A stretch of DNA of 64,000 bases from Clostridium manihotivorum (lineage in GTDB: Bacteria; Bacillota; Clostridia; Clostridiales; Clostridiaceae). Shown here in pieces: positions 33,839 to 44,288 of this stretch (positions are counted from its first letter, which is position 1; each line of letters starts with the position of its first letter). The notes beneath the pieces were generated by a model. It saw nothing but the letters and a program-made list of their open reading frames with translations. It was not told the origin of the DNA and ran no database searches. Both the position numbers and the translations under genes were made by a program. The stretch spans positions 3,303,776 to 3,367,775 of the forward strand of contig NZ_CP025746.1 of the NCBI RefSeq assembly GCF_004015185.1, read 5' to 3'.

Positions 33839-34198
33839 TTAACTTAATTGTCCAGTTTTTATTGCTTCAAAGCCTACTTCGTCAGGCGTGTTATTTGTTA
33901 TTACATAAATAAGTTCTTGTTCTTGCTCAGGGCTTAATTTTCTAGGGGCACCAGATGGTTTCTTCATAGCAAGACCTTCTAACCCATTGACTTTATACTT
34001 TTTAATATAGCTACCAACAGCATGCTCTTCTAACCCTTCCATTTCTGCAATTACTTTATTCTGAAAGCCTTGAAAATGCTTTAAAACTACAGAGTATCGT
34101 TTATACATTCTTATATTTTTAGTTTTTTTCATTGCCGCTTGTAATTCCAATATTGCTTTATTATTATATTCAACTGTATTCTTCATCACATTATTCAT
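33839..34198 (-). pseudogene. IS630 transposase N-terminal part, frameshifted (copy 1)
   Basis: The start is ATG 34198 with GAGGTG upstream. A helix-turn-helix domain follows (about residues 45-85: NKVIAEMEGLEEHAVGSYIK). A five-base homopolymer where copy 2 has six shifts the frame near 33857 and ends it after 120 codons (IKTGQLS). Copy 2 reads on for 59 more codons. This copy is therefore probably not able to move by itself. Confidence 0.7.
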
Positions 34199-34555
34199 TT
34201 GAATCACCTCACAAAATAAATATATATTTATTTTGTGTATTCTTAGCAAATAGTATAAACGGAAATTAAATGGTAATGAATTTTATTAAATAGAACTTAT
34301 ATATTAACAAAAGTAATAATATTATTATAATACATTTTGAAAATAATTCCAAATGCATTGTTACTATTGAAAATGTATAATGTTACTATAGTTTAATATA
34401 TAGCTAAAGTAATGAAAACATTCGAATAAATGTGTAAAATTTTAAAAAATGTTATTTATAAATACTATTTTTATTCAACTGAAAACGATATAATATGAAG
34501 ATATTCGTTATAGTAGTTAAGAAAATATTACTATTATTGAAAATGAATAATTTGC

Positions 34556-34584
34556 TTGACCAACTTGCAATTTGTACATATAAT
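34556..34584 (+). promoter_or_regulatory. sigma-A promoter of the amino-acid ABC operon
   Basis: TTGACC (34556-34561), a 17-bp spacer and TATAAT (34579-34584). Transcription should start near 34592, giving a leader of about 100 nt that contains the hairpin at 34630. Confidence 0.75.
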
Positions 34585-34629
34585 ATTATTATGTAAAGTT
34601 GAAAAAAGTAAATTAGCTAGATGAACAAT

Positions 34630-34674
34630 GGCGTTCTTTGAGGGGTATGTTATACCCTTTGAGGAGCGTCTTTT
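34630..34674 (+). terminator. attenuator-like terminator in the ABC operon leader
   Basis: A 19-bp stem with several G-U pairs (34630-34648 with 34652-34670) has a 3-nt loop and is followed by TTTT. It lies between the promoter and the first gene, so most transcripts should stop unless something prevents folding. No T-box or known riboswitch precedes it in the remaining 38 nt. Confidence 0.6.
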
Positions 34675-34697
34675 AAAATACCAAGGAGGAATAAATT

Positions 34698-35465
34698 ATG
34701 TTAAAGAAAACATTAGCACTGCTTACTGCAGTTACTATTTTAAGCGCTACATTTGTTGGATGTTCAAAGGGAAATGAAGGAAGTAGCAAAAAATATGTCA
34801 TAGCTACAGATGCAACATTTGCACCATTTGAATATGAAAAGGACGGTAAGTATGTAGGTATTGATGTTGAGATACTTGATGCTGTAGCTAAAAGTGAAAA
34901 CTTTCAATATGAATTAAAGCCAATGAATTTTAAAGGTATAATTCCTGGAATAACTTCAAACCAAATAGATGGAGCTATTGCTGGAATGAGTATAACTGAT
35001 GAGAGAAAGAAAACTTTAGACTTTTCAGATGGTTATTTTAATGCAGGTATTTCTATAGTAGTAAAAGCTGATAATAATTCAATAAAGTCAGTTGATGATT
35101 TAAAAGGAAAAATATTTGCAGTGAAAAAAGGTACTGCAGGTTCAAAATATGCAGAACAAGTAAAAGACAAATATAATGCAAATATAAGATATTTTGATGA
35201 TTCTCCATCAATGTTTCAAGAGGTTATAAATGGAAACGCTGATGTTAATTTCGAAGATTATCCAGTTATAGCATATAAGATTGCTACTGATTCAACACCT
35301 TCATTAAAGGTAGTTGGTGACAGACTTACTAAAGATACTTACGGATTTGCTGTTAATAAGGGAAAGAATAAGGAACTGCTAGATAAGTTTAATGCTGGTT
35401 TGAAGAAGATAAAAGAGAATGGCGAATATGACAAGATACTAGCAAAATATATAAAGAATAAATAG
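34698..35465 (+). CDS. amino-acid ABC transporter substrate-binding lipoprotein
   Basis: The 255-residue lipoprotein has a signal with Cys22 in ATFVGC as lipid anchor, so it is an Lgt client. A bacterial extracellular solute-binding family 3 domain follows: YVIATDATFAPFEYEKDG near 32-50 and the IAGMSITDERKKTLDFSDGY hinge region near 96-115. Its glutamine/polar amino-acid type is the FliY/GlnH group. It is the only intact gene of the six between the two IS copies. AAGGAGG precedes the ATG. The permease and ATPase follow, both broken as given. Confidence 0.9.
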   Translation: MLKKTLALLTAVTILSATFVGCSKGNEGSSKKYVIATDATFAPFEYEKDGKYVGIDVEILDAVAKSENFQYELKPMNFKGIIPGITSNQIDGAIAGMSITDERKKTLDFSDGYFNAGISIVVKADNNSIKSVDDLKGKIFAVKKGTAGSKYAEQVKDKYNANIRYFDDSPSMFQEVINGNADVNFEDYPVIAYKIATDSTPSLKVVGDRLTKDTYGFAVNKGKNKELLDKFNAGLKKIKENGEYDKILAKYIKNK

Positions 35466-35475
35466 GAGATTTTCT

Positions 35476-36125
35476 ATGGATAACTTTTCTATAATTAAAG
35501 ATAGTTTGCCAAGTTTATTGAGTGGACTTGCTGTAACTATAAAACTTACTGTTATCTCGTTGTTTTTGCTTCTATACTTGGATTAGTATTTGGACTGTTT
35601 AATATCTCTAAGAATAAGGTGTTAAAATCAATAGCAGTGGTATATGTTGATTTAATCAGAGGTACTCCTCTAATAGTTCAAGCATTTTTATATACTTTGG
35701 ACTACCAGGTGCATTAGATATAAAAATAAGTGCTATGTTTGCAGGCTCTTTAGCGCTAAGTTTAAATGCAGGAGCTTGCCATGGCTGAAATCTTTAGAGC
35801 GGGAATACAATCACTAGATAAAGGTCAAATGGAAGTTTTAAGAAGCCTTGGACTTCCGTACTCAAAAGCCATGAGAAAAGTAATTTTACCTCAGGCTATT
35901 AGAAGAATGACTCCAGCTATTATTAACCAATTTATAATATCTCTTAAGGATACCTCTATATTATCTGTTATAGGAATACAAGAGTTAACTCAAAGTGGAG
36001 AAATTGTCATCGCTTCAACTTACAAATCATTTCAGATATGGGGAGCTGTAGCTGTGATGTATCTGATTATCATAACATTGCTTTCAATCATCTCTAAAAG
36101 AATAGAAAGGAGCATGAACATATGA
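35476..36125 (+). pseudogene. amino-acid ABC permease, frameshifted as given
   Basis: Reading through three single-base errors gives a normal family permease of about 216 residues. It has the EAA-loop (MAEIFRAGIQSLDKGQMEVL) and the N-terminal MDNFSIIKDSLPSLLSGLAV. A T is missing in the T-run at 35563-35567, another T is missing at 35685-35689, and a base is gained near 35778 (TTGCCATG where TTACATG is expected). No substitution-type stop is present. It overlaps the next start (ATGA). It is either newly inactivated or a sequencing error. Confidence 0.8.
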
Positions 36126-36842
36126 TAAAGGTTGATGGTCTAAAAAGCACTTTGGAAAATTAGAAGTTCTTAAGGGAATTGATCTTAATGTAGAACAAGG
36201 TGAAGTTCTTTGTCTTATAGGTCCATCGGGTTCAGGGAAAAGTACATTTTAAGATGTTTAAACAGACTTGAAGATATAGACGGTGGAAGTGTGGTCATAG
36301 ATGGTGAGTCTATAAGTGACCCAAAGGTAAATATAAATAGGATAAGAGAAAAAATAGGAATGGTATTTCAATCATTCAACTTATTTCCACATCTTAGTGT
36401 AATTGATAATATAACTTTAGCACCGGTAGAATTAAAAAAAATGAACAAGGAAGATGCTAAGAAAAAAGCTGTTGAGCTTTTAGAAAAAGTAGGACTTGGG
36501 AGTAAGGCTAATGAATATCCAGATAGATTATCTGGTGGGCAGAAGCAAAGAGTAGCTATAGCAAGGGCTCTAGCTATGAATCCAGAGATATTGTTATTTG
36601 ATGAACCTACCTCAGCGCTAGACCCAGAGATGGTAGGGGAAGTTCTACAGGTTATGAAGGAGCTTGCAAATGAAGGAATGACTATGGTAGTAGTTACTCA
36701 TGAAATGGGATTTGCAAGGGAAGTAGCGGATAGAGTTATATTTATGGACGGAGGTTATATCGTGGAGCAGGGTGATCCAAATGATATATTTTCCAATCCT
36801 CAAAACCCAAGAACAAAGGACTTTTTAAATAAGGTTTTATAA
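36122..36842 (+). pseudogene. amino-acid ABC ATPase, frameshifted as given
   Basis: The start MIKVDGLK is followed by a lost A in the A-run at 36142-36146. The frame then continues [20 protein letters not shown] and Walker [10 protein letters not shown], where a T is lost at 36247-36250. After that it is clean to the end, with signature [15 protein letters not shown] and Walker [13 protein letters not shown]. The restored protein is a GlnQ-like ATPase of about 240 residues. A strong terminator follows. Confidence 0.82.
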
Positions 36843-36854
36843 TTTGTAGATTTT

Positions 36855-36900
36855 AAAGTGATACTATAATAAACAAGATTTATTATAGTATCACTTTTTT
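36855..36900 (+). terminator. terminator of the amino-acid ABC operon
   Basis: A perfect 19-bp stem (36855-36873 with 36879-36897) has a 5-nt loop and a T-run. Confidence 0.92.
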
Positions 36901-37144
36901 ATTTAAGGTTGCATTATCTCAAAGTTAACGAAATATAAAGCTAAGAAGGTATTGAAATTTTATAGAGCTTTTGAGTAATAAGATTAGGCACTTTAACCTT
37001 TAGTAAAAAAAACTAGTAAAAATTAAGTAAAAAAATATTGTAATTTTACTAATAGTGTTATAGAATTTAATTAATGATAATGTTTACTTGTTCATAAGGA
37101 AGAAAAAATATATATTTTACAGGCTAATATGGGAGGAATAAGAT

Positions 37145-38304
37145 ATGGTTAATGATTTAAAGATTGATTTCGAAAGAGTATTTGGTGCTGAAGGTCAGGG
37201 AGCTTACTTTGCACCTGGAAGAGTTAATCTGATTGGAGAGCATACAGACTATAATGGTGGCAATGTATTCCCTTGTGCTCTAACCTTTGGTACTTATGCA
37301 ATTGCCACAAAAAGAGATGATAAAAAAGGTAAGGCTATACTCCAAGAATTTTGATCAATTAGGCATAATAGAATTCGATGTTAATGAAATAAAATATGAG
37401 AAGGGTCATGATTGGGCAAATTATCCTAAAGGAGTAATATGGGCTTTTAATGAAAGTGGTAAGAAAATAACTAGTGGTATGGATGTACTTTTTTATGGAA
37501 ATATTCCTAATGGTGCAGGATTATCTTCATCAGCATCAATAGAATTAGCTACTGCTGTAATACTAAAGGACCTATTTTCCTTTGATGTAGATATGATTGA
37601 GATGGTGAAGCTAAGTAAGCAAGCAGAAAATATATTTATAGGTGTCAATTGTGGAATAATGGATCAATTTGCCATAGGAATGGGTAAAGAGGGTTGCGCT
37701 ATTTTATTAGATACAAATACATTAAAGTATGAATACGCGAAGGTAGATATTGAAGGCGCATCAATAGTAATAGCTAATACAAATAAGAGAAGAGGCTTAG
37801 CTGACTCAAAGTATAACGAAAGAAGAAGCCAATGTGAGGAAGCTCTAAAGGACTTGCAGGTAGGGCTTGATATAAGAGCGCTGGGTGAGATCGATGAAGC
37901 AACTTTTGAGGCTAATAAAGGGCTCATTAAAGATTATATAAATGTAAAAAGAGCTAAACATGCGGTTTATGAAAATCAAAGAACTCTAAGGGCGGTAGAA
38001 GCTCTAAGTAATAAGGATATAGACTTGTTTGGTAAATTAATGAATGAATCTCATGTGTCTTTGCGTGATGATTATGAAGTTACAGGAATAGAACTTGATA
38101 CTTTAGTTGAACTTGCATGGGATCAAAAGGGAGTTATTGGATCAAGAATGACTGGAGCAGGCTTTGGAGGATGCACAGTAAGTATAGTAAAGAATGAGTT
38201 TGTTCAAGATTTTATAAAAATGTAGGATCACAATATAAAGAAAATATTGGATATGAAGCCGATTTCTATGTGGCTCAAATTGTGATGGTGCTAGAAAGCT
38301 ATAA
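37145..38304 (+). pseudogene. galK: galactokinase, frameshifted as given
   Basis: Restored, this is a GHMP kinase of about 386 residues. It has the galactokinase signature [20 protein letters not shown] near residue 24, the ATP loop GAGLSSSASIE and GAGFGGCTVS near 338. It catalyses galactose to galactose 1-phosphate. Three single-base indels break it: an extra A at 37322-37327, a missing A at 38216-38220 and a missing G near 38281. The ATG has GGGAGGAA. galE and galT follow, forming a Leloir operon. Confidence 0.85.
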
Positions 38305-38370
38305 CAATAACTGATAAACTATAATAGGAGAAGTAAAAAACTAACTATTAATATGTAGGAGATGATTTTG

Positions 38371-39362
38371 ATGAGTATTTTAGTTTGCGGAGGAGCTGGG
38401 TATATCGGTTCTCACTGTGTATACGAGCTTATTGCAAGAGGCGAGGACGTTATAGTAGTAGACAACCTTCAAACTGGACATAAGGAGGCTTTGCACCCAG
38501 AAGCAAAGTTTTATGAGGGTGACATAAGAGACTATAATTTTATGGACAAGGTGTTCAAGGAAAATAATGTTGAAGGGGTAATACATTTTGCTGCGAATTC
38601 TCTTGTTGGGGAAAGTATGCAATTACCTTTAAAGTACTATAATAATAATGTTCATGGTACTGAAGTATTACTTCAAGCAATGGTTGATAATGATGTTAAG
38701 AAAATAGTATTTTCATCTACTGCTGCTGTTTATGGAGAGCCTGAAACAGTTCCTATAACTGAAACTGATAAGACAGAACCAACAAACACATACGGTGAAA
38801 CAAAGCTTGCTATGGAAAAAATGATGAAATGGGCTGACAAAGCACATGGTTTAAGATATATAGCACTTAGATATTTCAATGTAGCAGGGGCTCATCCAAA
38901 TGGTTTAATAGGAGAGGATCATACTCCTGAAACTCACCTTATTCCTCTTATTTTACAGGTACCATTAAATAAGAGAGAAAAGATAAGTCTTTTTGGAGAT
39001 GATTATGATACTAAGGATGGTACATGTATAAGAGATTATATACATGTAAAAGATCTTATTGATGCACATCTTTTAGCATTCAACAAGCTTAGGGATGGAT
39101 GGCAAAGTGATGTATTCAATTTAGGAAGTGGAAGTGGATTTACTGTTAAAGAGATGGTAGAGGCGAGCTAGAAAAAGTTACTGGACATTCTATACCAGCA
39201 GAGGTTTGTCCAAGAAGAGCTGGAGATCCAGCAGTATTAATTGCATCAAGTGATAAGGCAAAGAAGGTTTTAGGTTGGGAACCTAAATATAATAATGTAG
39301 AAGAAATAATAGCATCAGTTTGGAACTTCCATGAAACACATGTAAATGGATTTGAGGAGTAA
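38371..39362 (+). pseudogene. galE: UDP-glucose 4-epimerase, frameshifted as given
   Basis: Restored length is about 330 residues, an extended short-chain dehydrogenase. It has NAD loop GGAGYIGSH near residue 8, substrate-site SSTAAVYGEPE, catalytic YGETK near 148 and RYFNVAGAHP. One base is missing near 39163; after it the frame continues through [20 protein letters not shown] to the normal C-terminus. ATG 38371 is chosen from TAGGAG at 38357-38362. It interconverts UDP-galactose and UDP-glucose. Confidence 0.85.
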
Positions 39363-39394
39363 AATGCTGTTATAAGTATAGGGGGATAAGAAAG

Positions 39395-40911
39395 ATGGTT
39401 ATAAATATTTCAAAAGAGATAGAGAGTTTATTAGACTATGCTATAGAGAAGGAACTTATAAGTCCTTTTAGATAGAATTTATACTAAAAAATAGATTGTT
39501 AGAAGTATTAGAGTTAACAGAGATAGACGAATATACGGAAAATCACAAAGAAAAATCTTTAGAATCAATCTTAGAAAATATACTTTCCTTTGCTTCAGAT
39601 AATGGAGTTCTTAAGGATGGTGGAGTGGTAGCAAAAGATTTATTTGATACTAAAATTATGGGATGCCTTATAGGTAGACCTTCAGAGATAATAGAAAAGT
39701 TTAATTCTTTATATGAACAAGATAATAAGAAGGCAACTGATTATTTCTATAATTTAAGTAGACATTCTAATTATATAAGATGGGATAGAGTTCAAAAGGA
39801 TTTGAAGTGGAAGGTTAACACTGAATATGGAGACATAGATATAACTATAAATCTATCTAAGCCTGAAAAGGATCCTAAAGCTATAGCACTGGCTAAAAAA
39901 TATGCCATCTAGTTCTTATCCTAAATGCTTACTTTGTAGAGAAAATGAAGGTTATGCTGGAAGGATAAATCATCCAGCTAGACAAAATCATAGAATTATT
40001 CCCTTGAATCTAAACTCAGAGGATTGGTATCTACAGTATTCACCTTTATGTTTATTACAATGAGCACTGTATAGTATTCAAAGGAAGTCATGAACCAATG
40101 AAGATTGGAAAAGAAAGCTTTGTAAGACTTCTTCAATTTGTTGATAAGTTTCCACATTATTTCTTGGGGTCTAATGCTGATTTACCTATTGTTGGAGGAT
40201 CCATTTTAACTCACGATCACTTCCAAGGAGGGAATTATGAATTTGCTATGGCAACTGCAGATACTGAAAAAACCTATGTTGTTAAAGGCTTCGAAGATAT
40301 GTCTGTAGCAAGAGTTAAGTGGCCGATGAGTGTGATTAGACTTAAAGGAAATAGTATTGAAAGATTAGTTGAATTATCTGATCATATATTGAATAGCTGG
40401 AGACAATATTCTGATGAGTCTGTAGATATAATTTCATTTACAGGTGAGACTCCTCATAATACCATAACTCCTATTGTTAGAAAGAAGAATGGATTATTTG
40501 AAGTAGACTTAGTTCTTAGAAATAACCGAACTTCTGAGGGAGCATCCAGACGGAATATTCCATCCTCATAGAGAACTTCATCATATAAAGAAGGAGAATA
40601 TAGGTCTTATTGAAGTTATGGGGCTTGCTGTATTGCCAGCTAGGCTTAAGGATGAGCTCAAAAGTTTAGAAGCTTATCTAATAGGTGAATGTAAATTAGA
40701 ATCTATTAGTAAGGAATCTGAATTATATAAGCATAAAAGCTGGGCTGAAGATATGATAAGTATTTATGACGATATATCTTTAGGTAATGTAGAGAGCATA
40801 ATTAGAAAAGAAGTTGGAATTAAGTTTGCAAAGGTTCTTGAACATTGTGGAGTATTTAAAAGAGATGAAGTGGGACTAAGTGCTTTTGATAAGTTTGTAG
40901 CTTCATTATAA
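39395..40911 (+). pseudogene. galT: galactose-1-phosphate uridylyltransferase (class II), frameshifted as given
   Basis: Restored, this is the Firmicute-type GalT of about 500 residues: MVINISKEIESLLDYAIEKE at the start, Cys-rich [20 protein letters not shown] near 172, and [14 protein letters not shown] near 265. Five extra bases break the frame, near 39470, 39486-39491, 39901, 40045 and 40540. Between the breaks the protein is well conserved. It moves UMP from UDP-glucose to galactose 1-phosphate and completes the Leloir set with galK and galE. Confidence 0.85.
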
Positions 40912-40930
40912 TATGATTTTGTCATATTCC

Positions 40931-40990
40931 ATGGCTGAAAATGTAAACTCACTACGTTCGGACATACAGTTTTACTCTTTATTTAGCCAT
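40931..40990. repeat. imperfect hairpin after galT
   Basis: ATGGCT-AAA and GTAAACT pair with AGTTTTAC and TTTAGCCAT over a 60-nt palindrome with two bulges. It may act as the gal operon terminator (a TTTTTA follows after a gap) or be a small dispersed repeat. Confidence 0.45.
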
Positions 40991-41033
40991 TCACTTTTTA
41001 TAAATCTTATGTATATAAGTTCTAATAAGGTTT

Positions 41034-41522
41034 CTACATTCTAACGCATAGCCTGTCTATTGTTGCTGTAGGAACCTTATTTATTGTTCTAATGAAATTT
41101 TGTATTGAATCCTTAACACGATTCACACTCTTAAAGAACACATTATTCACTACAGATGATTTTAACCATCCCCATAACCCCTCAATTAGATTTAGTTCTG
41201 GACTATATGGTGGTAAAAACATTAATTCAAGTCTATCCTTCATTTCTTCCAAAAACGGTTGTATCAACTTAGCATGATGAATCCTAGCATTGTCAAGAAC
41301 AATCACTATTTTACCCTTCGGGTATTGCGAAAGCACCTTCTTTAAAAACTCAAGAAATACTACAGCATCATATTTATCATGTTCTTCACAATAGACATGA
41401 CCGGTTTCATAATCTAATATTCCTATTAATTTTACGCCTGCATTCTTTCCATAAGTAGGTATCTTTCGTTGTTGACCTTTTACAAACCATGTCTTTTGAA
41501 TAGCCTGATAATCTCTTATCAT
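41034..41522 (-). CDS. IS630 family transposase, DDE part (copy 2)
   Basis: It is identical at protein level to the copy 1 catalytic half (162 residues: VLDNARIHHAK, then PYSPELNLIEG). The open frame extends upstream of this ATG through FQDES to the A8 run near 41566-41573. Production of a complete enzyme needs a frameshift between this frame and the N-terminal frame that ends at 41560. Confidence 0.82.
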   Translation of the reverse strand: MIRDYQAIQKTWFVKGQQRKIPTYGKNAGVKLIGILDYETGHVYCEEHDKYDAVVFLEFLKKVLSQYPKGKIVIVLDNARIHHAKLIQPFLEEMKDRLELMFLPPYSPELNLIEGLWGWLKSSVVNNVFFKSVNRVKDSIQNFIRTINKVPTATIDRLCVRM

Positions 41523-41559
41523 TGATTCATCTTGAAATAATATAGTATCAACTAAGCCA

Positions 41560-42096
41560 TCAAGGTGTTTTTTTTAGAGTTTCAAAATCCCTTTTAAAAA
41601 CTTCTTGTTTTTCCTTATCAGCCTTTTTCAGTACGTATGTTGGTCTTGTATAACTCAAATTTAGCCTATGAAGTATAACTGCCATGCTGCTATGTTTTAT
41701 AATAATTTTAAAGTTAAGCATAACCCATTGACATATTAACTTAATTGTCCAGTTTTTTATTGCTTCAAAGCCTACTTCGTCAGGCGTGTTATTTGTTATT
41801 ACATAAATAAGTTCTTGTTCTTGCTCAGGGCTTAATTTTCTAGGGGCACCAGATGGTTTCTTCATAGCAAGACCTTCTAACCCATTGACTTTATACTTTT
41901 TAATATAGCTACCAACAGCATGCTCTTCTAACCCTTCCATTTCTGCAATTACTTTATTCTGAAAGCCTTGAAAATGCTTTAAAACTACAGAGTATCGTTT
42001 ATACATTCTTATATTTTTAGTTTTTTTCATTGCCGCTTGTAATTCCAATATTGCTTTATTATTATATTCAACTGTATTCTTCATCACATTATTCAT
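41560..42096 (-). CDS. IS630 transposase N-terminal part (copy 2, longer form)
   Basis: A 178-residue frame from ATG 42096 (GAGGTGATTC site). It has an N-terminal helix-turn-helix, a second helix-turn-helix-like segment (AIKNWTIKLICQWVMLNFKI) and the C-terminal KADKEKQEVFKRDFETLKK that leads into the slippery A8. Reading shifts there into the DDE frame, giving a full IS630 transposase of about 350 residues. This is the reference form for judging the frameshift in copy 1. Confidence 0.78.
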   Translation of the reverse strand: MNNVMKNTVEYNNKAILELQAAMKKTKNIRMYKRYSVVLKHFQGFQNKVIAEMEGLEEHAVGSYIKKYKVNGLEGLAMKKPSGAPRKLSPEQEQELIYVITNNTPDEVGFEAIKNWTIKLICQWVMLNFKIIIKHSSMAVILHRLNLSYTRPTYVLKKADKEKQEVFKRDFETLKKTP

Positions 42097-42221
42097 TTGA
42101 ATCACCTCACAAAATAAATATATATTTATTTTGTGTATTCTTAGCAAATAGTATAAACGGAAATTAAATGGTAATGAATTTTATTAAATAGAACTTATAT
42201 ATAATAAAAAGAGAGGTTATT

Positions 42222-44288
42222 ATGAATAAAAGATTTGGTGGAATAAAGGGAAAAATTCTAGCTTCTACAATAATAACTATTTTAATAACATTAATAAGTA
42301 TTAGTAGTATTGTAATATATCAAGTGAACAAAAAAGCCTATGAAGATTACTATAGTAATTCCAAAGAACAAATGTCTACGGTTACACAAGCAATTAACAT
42401 TTTTTATGATCAATTGGATAAAAATATTGATATGTTAGCATCAAATCCTTTATTAAAAATGGTTGATAGTAGTATATCAACTTATAAAAATACCACAGAA
42501 GTTACTCAGATGGATCCTGTTGCTAAAGGTGGAATTGAAAAGACAATTTACGAACTATTAGAACAATATGCAAGTAGTCATAAAGGTACAAGTTATGTAT
42601 ACATAGGAACTGCAGAAGGAAGCTATATACAGTGGCCAAAAGATACTATAACAATAGGTTATAACCCAGTAAAGAGACCTTGGTACGAAGCAGCTATAAG
42701 CAAAAGTGGAAGTATCATAAGGACTGCTCCATACGCTTTCAAAAATCAATTACTTACGAGTAACGCTCGTACATTTACAGATAAGAATGGTAAAGTTTTA
42801 GGTGCAATAGGAATTGATGTAGAGCAATCTGCTATTAGTGATATGTTAAGTAAAATGAAGATTGGTGAAACCGGTTATGCAATAATTGTACATAATACAG
42901 GAATTGTGATGGCAGATGGAAAAAATCCTAAAAATAATTTTAAAAAAATTGATGAACTAGGTATTCAAGGGTTAAACAAACTGTTAAATAAAGAATTGAA
43001 GTCCTTTGAAGTTACTATTGATGGTGAAAAATATATAGTTAGTCCATATAAGGTTGAAGGTACTGATTGGATATTAGCTTCATTTATGACTGAGAAAGAA
43101 TTGCAGTCAGGTGCAAAAGGAATAATTAATATTGTAATAATATCTTCCATAATAATACTTTTAGTGGCAGCGGGTTTACTTACTTATATATCTGGAAGTA
43201 TAACAAAACCTATTATAGCGGTGACTAAGAAAATAAAAGACTTTTCTAATTTGGAGTTCTTAGAAGATCACAATTTAAACGATAAAAATTACTTAAATAG
43301 AAAAGATGAAACGGGAGATATGATAAGGGCTCTAAGTAATATGAGAGCTAATGTGGCAGAGTTTATTCGCAAGACTGCTGATGCAACTGAACAGGTAGCT
43401 GCGTCATCAGAGGAGTTGACAGCAACCTCTCAAGAAGCAGCCACTTCATCAGAAGAAGTTGCAAAGACTATTGAAGAAATAGCGAAAGGAGCCAGTGAGC
43501 AAGCTGTAGATACAGAGACTGCTGCTAATAGTGTTGAGGAGTTAGGAGCGTTGTTAGAGCAAGACTTAACTTATATTAAAGAGCTTAATGTTGCGGCCGC
43601 ACAGATTGAAAAGCAAAAAGAAGAAGGCTTCTTAATTATAAAGGACCTTATTAAGAAAACTGAAAAAAATAACGATGCCTCAAGTAATATATACAATATA
43701 ATAATGAGTAATAACGAAAGTGCAGAGAAGATTGAAAGTGCTAGTACTATGATTCAAAACATTGCAGACCAAACCAATTTGTTAGCTTTAAATGCAGCTA
43801 TAGAAGCCGCAAGAGCAGGTGAAGCTGGTAAAGGTTTTGCAGTGGTAGCTGACGAGGTAAGAAAGCTGGCAGAACAATCAAATAGCTTTACAAATGATAT
43901 TAAAAACGTAATAAATGAGTTAAAAACAAAATCACAAGGTGCAGTAAAAATTATGGAGGAAACTAAGCATATTGTTGAGGAACAGGCCGGCAGCGTTGGT
44001 GAAACACAAGAAAAATTTGAAGGAATAGCCGAAGCTATAAATTTCATAAAGAGTATAATTAATAAACTTAATAATTCTGCAGAATTAATGTCTGATAATA
44101 AGAACAAAATTATTGAGCTAACACAAAATTTATCATCAATTTCTGAGGAGAATGCTGCTGGAACAGAGCAGGTATCGGCATCTATGGAAGAACAGGCTGC
44201 TACAGTTCAGGAGATTGCAAACTCAGGTGAGAGCTTAGCTATGATAGCAGAAGATTTAAGAGTATTAATAGCTAAATTTAAGATTTAG
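42222..44288 (+). CDS. methyl-accepting chemotaxis protein
   Basis: A 688-residue transmembrane chemoreceptor. There are helices near 13-33 and 300-322 with a double-Cache extracellular ligand domain between them ([13 protein letters not shown], then the second lobe [19 protein letters not shown]). A HAMP region is near 323-375 and a signalling domain near 400-688. The conserved tip [20 protein letters not shown] is near 522. dCache receptors often sense amino acids or carboxylates. The ATG has GAGAGG, but the IS ends 20 bp upstream, so the native promoter is displaced and expression may depend on the IS end. Confidence 0.93.
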   Translation: MNKRFGGIKGKILASTIITILITLISISSIVIYQVNKKAYEDYYSNSKEQMSTVTQAINIFYDQLDKNIDMLASNPLLKMVDSSISTYKNTTEVTQMDPVAKGGIEKTIYELLEQYASSHKGTSYVYIGTAEGSYIQWPKDTITIGYNPVKRPWYEAAISKSGSIIRTAPYAFKNQLLTSNARTFTDKNGKVLGAIGIDVEQSAISDMLSKMKIGETGYAIIVHNTGIVMADGKNPKNNFKKIDELGIQGLNKLLNKELKSFEVTIDGEKYIVSPYKVEGTDWILASFMTEKELQSGAKGIINIVIISSIIILLVAAGLLTYISGSITKPIIAVTKKIKDFSNLEFLEDHNLNDKNYLNRKDETGDMIRALSNMRANVAEFIRKTADATEQVAASSEELTATSQEAATSSEEVAKTIEEIAKGASEQAVDTETAANSVEELGALLEQDLTYIKELNVAAAQIEKQKEEGFLIIKDLIKKTEKNNDASSNIYNIIMSNNESAEKIESASTMIQNIADQTNLLALNAAIEAARAGEAGKGFAVVADEVRKLAEQSNSFTNDIKNVINELKTKSQGAVKIMEETKHIVEEQAGSVGETQEKFEGIAEAINFIKSIINKLNNSAELMSDNKNKIIELTQNLSSISEENAAGTEQVSASMEEQAATVQEIANSGESLAMIAEDLRVLIAKFKI

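Larger units (their letters stand above)
33117..34301 (-). mobile_element. IS630-family insertion sequence, copy 1
   Basis: A 1185-bp element whose ends share the inverted sequence TATAAGTTCTA. It is flanked by TA on both sides, as expected for IS630/Tc1-type insertion into TA. It carries two minus-strand frames, an N-terminal helix-turn-helix part and a DDE part. It is nearly identical to 41014-42199 and in the same orientation. It differs by one T in a homopolymer near 33857 and a few substitutions (for example near 33789). Confidence 0.85.
41014..42199 (-). mobile_element. IS630-family insertion sequence, copy 2
   Basis: A 1186-bp element, same orientation and almost the same sequence as copy 1. 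It has terminal TATAAGTTCTA inverted repeats and flanking TA (41012-41013 and 42200-42201). The six-base homopolymer that copy 1 lacks is present. Its right end lies 20 bp from the chemoreceptor start. Confidence 0.87.

Noticed and set aside
41014..42199. Classic composite transposon with the gal genes as cargo
   Set aside because: IS630-type elements seldom form composites. No outer target duplication distinguishes the unit, and assembly doubt is high, so it is only noted as a possibility.
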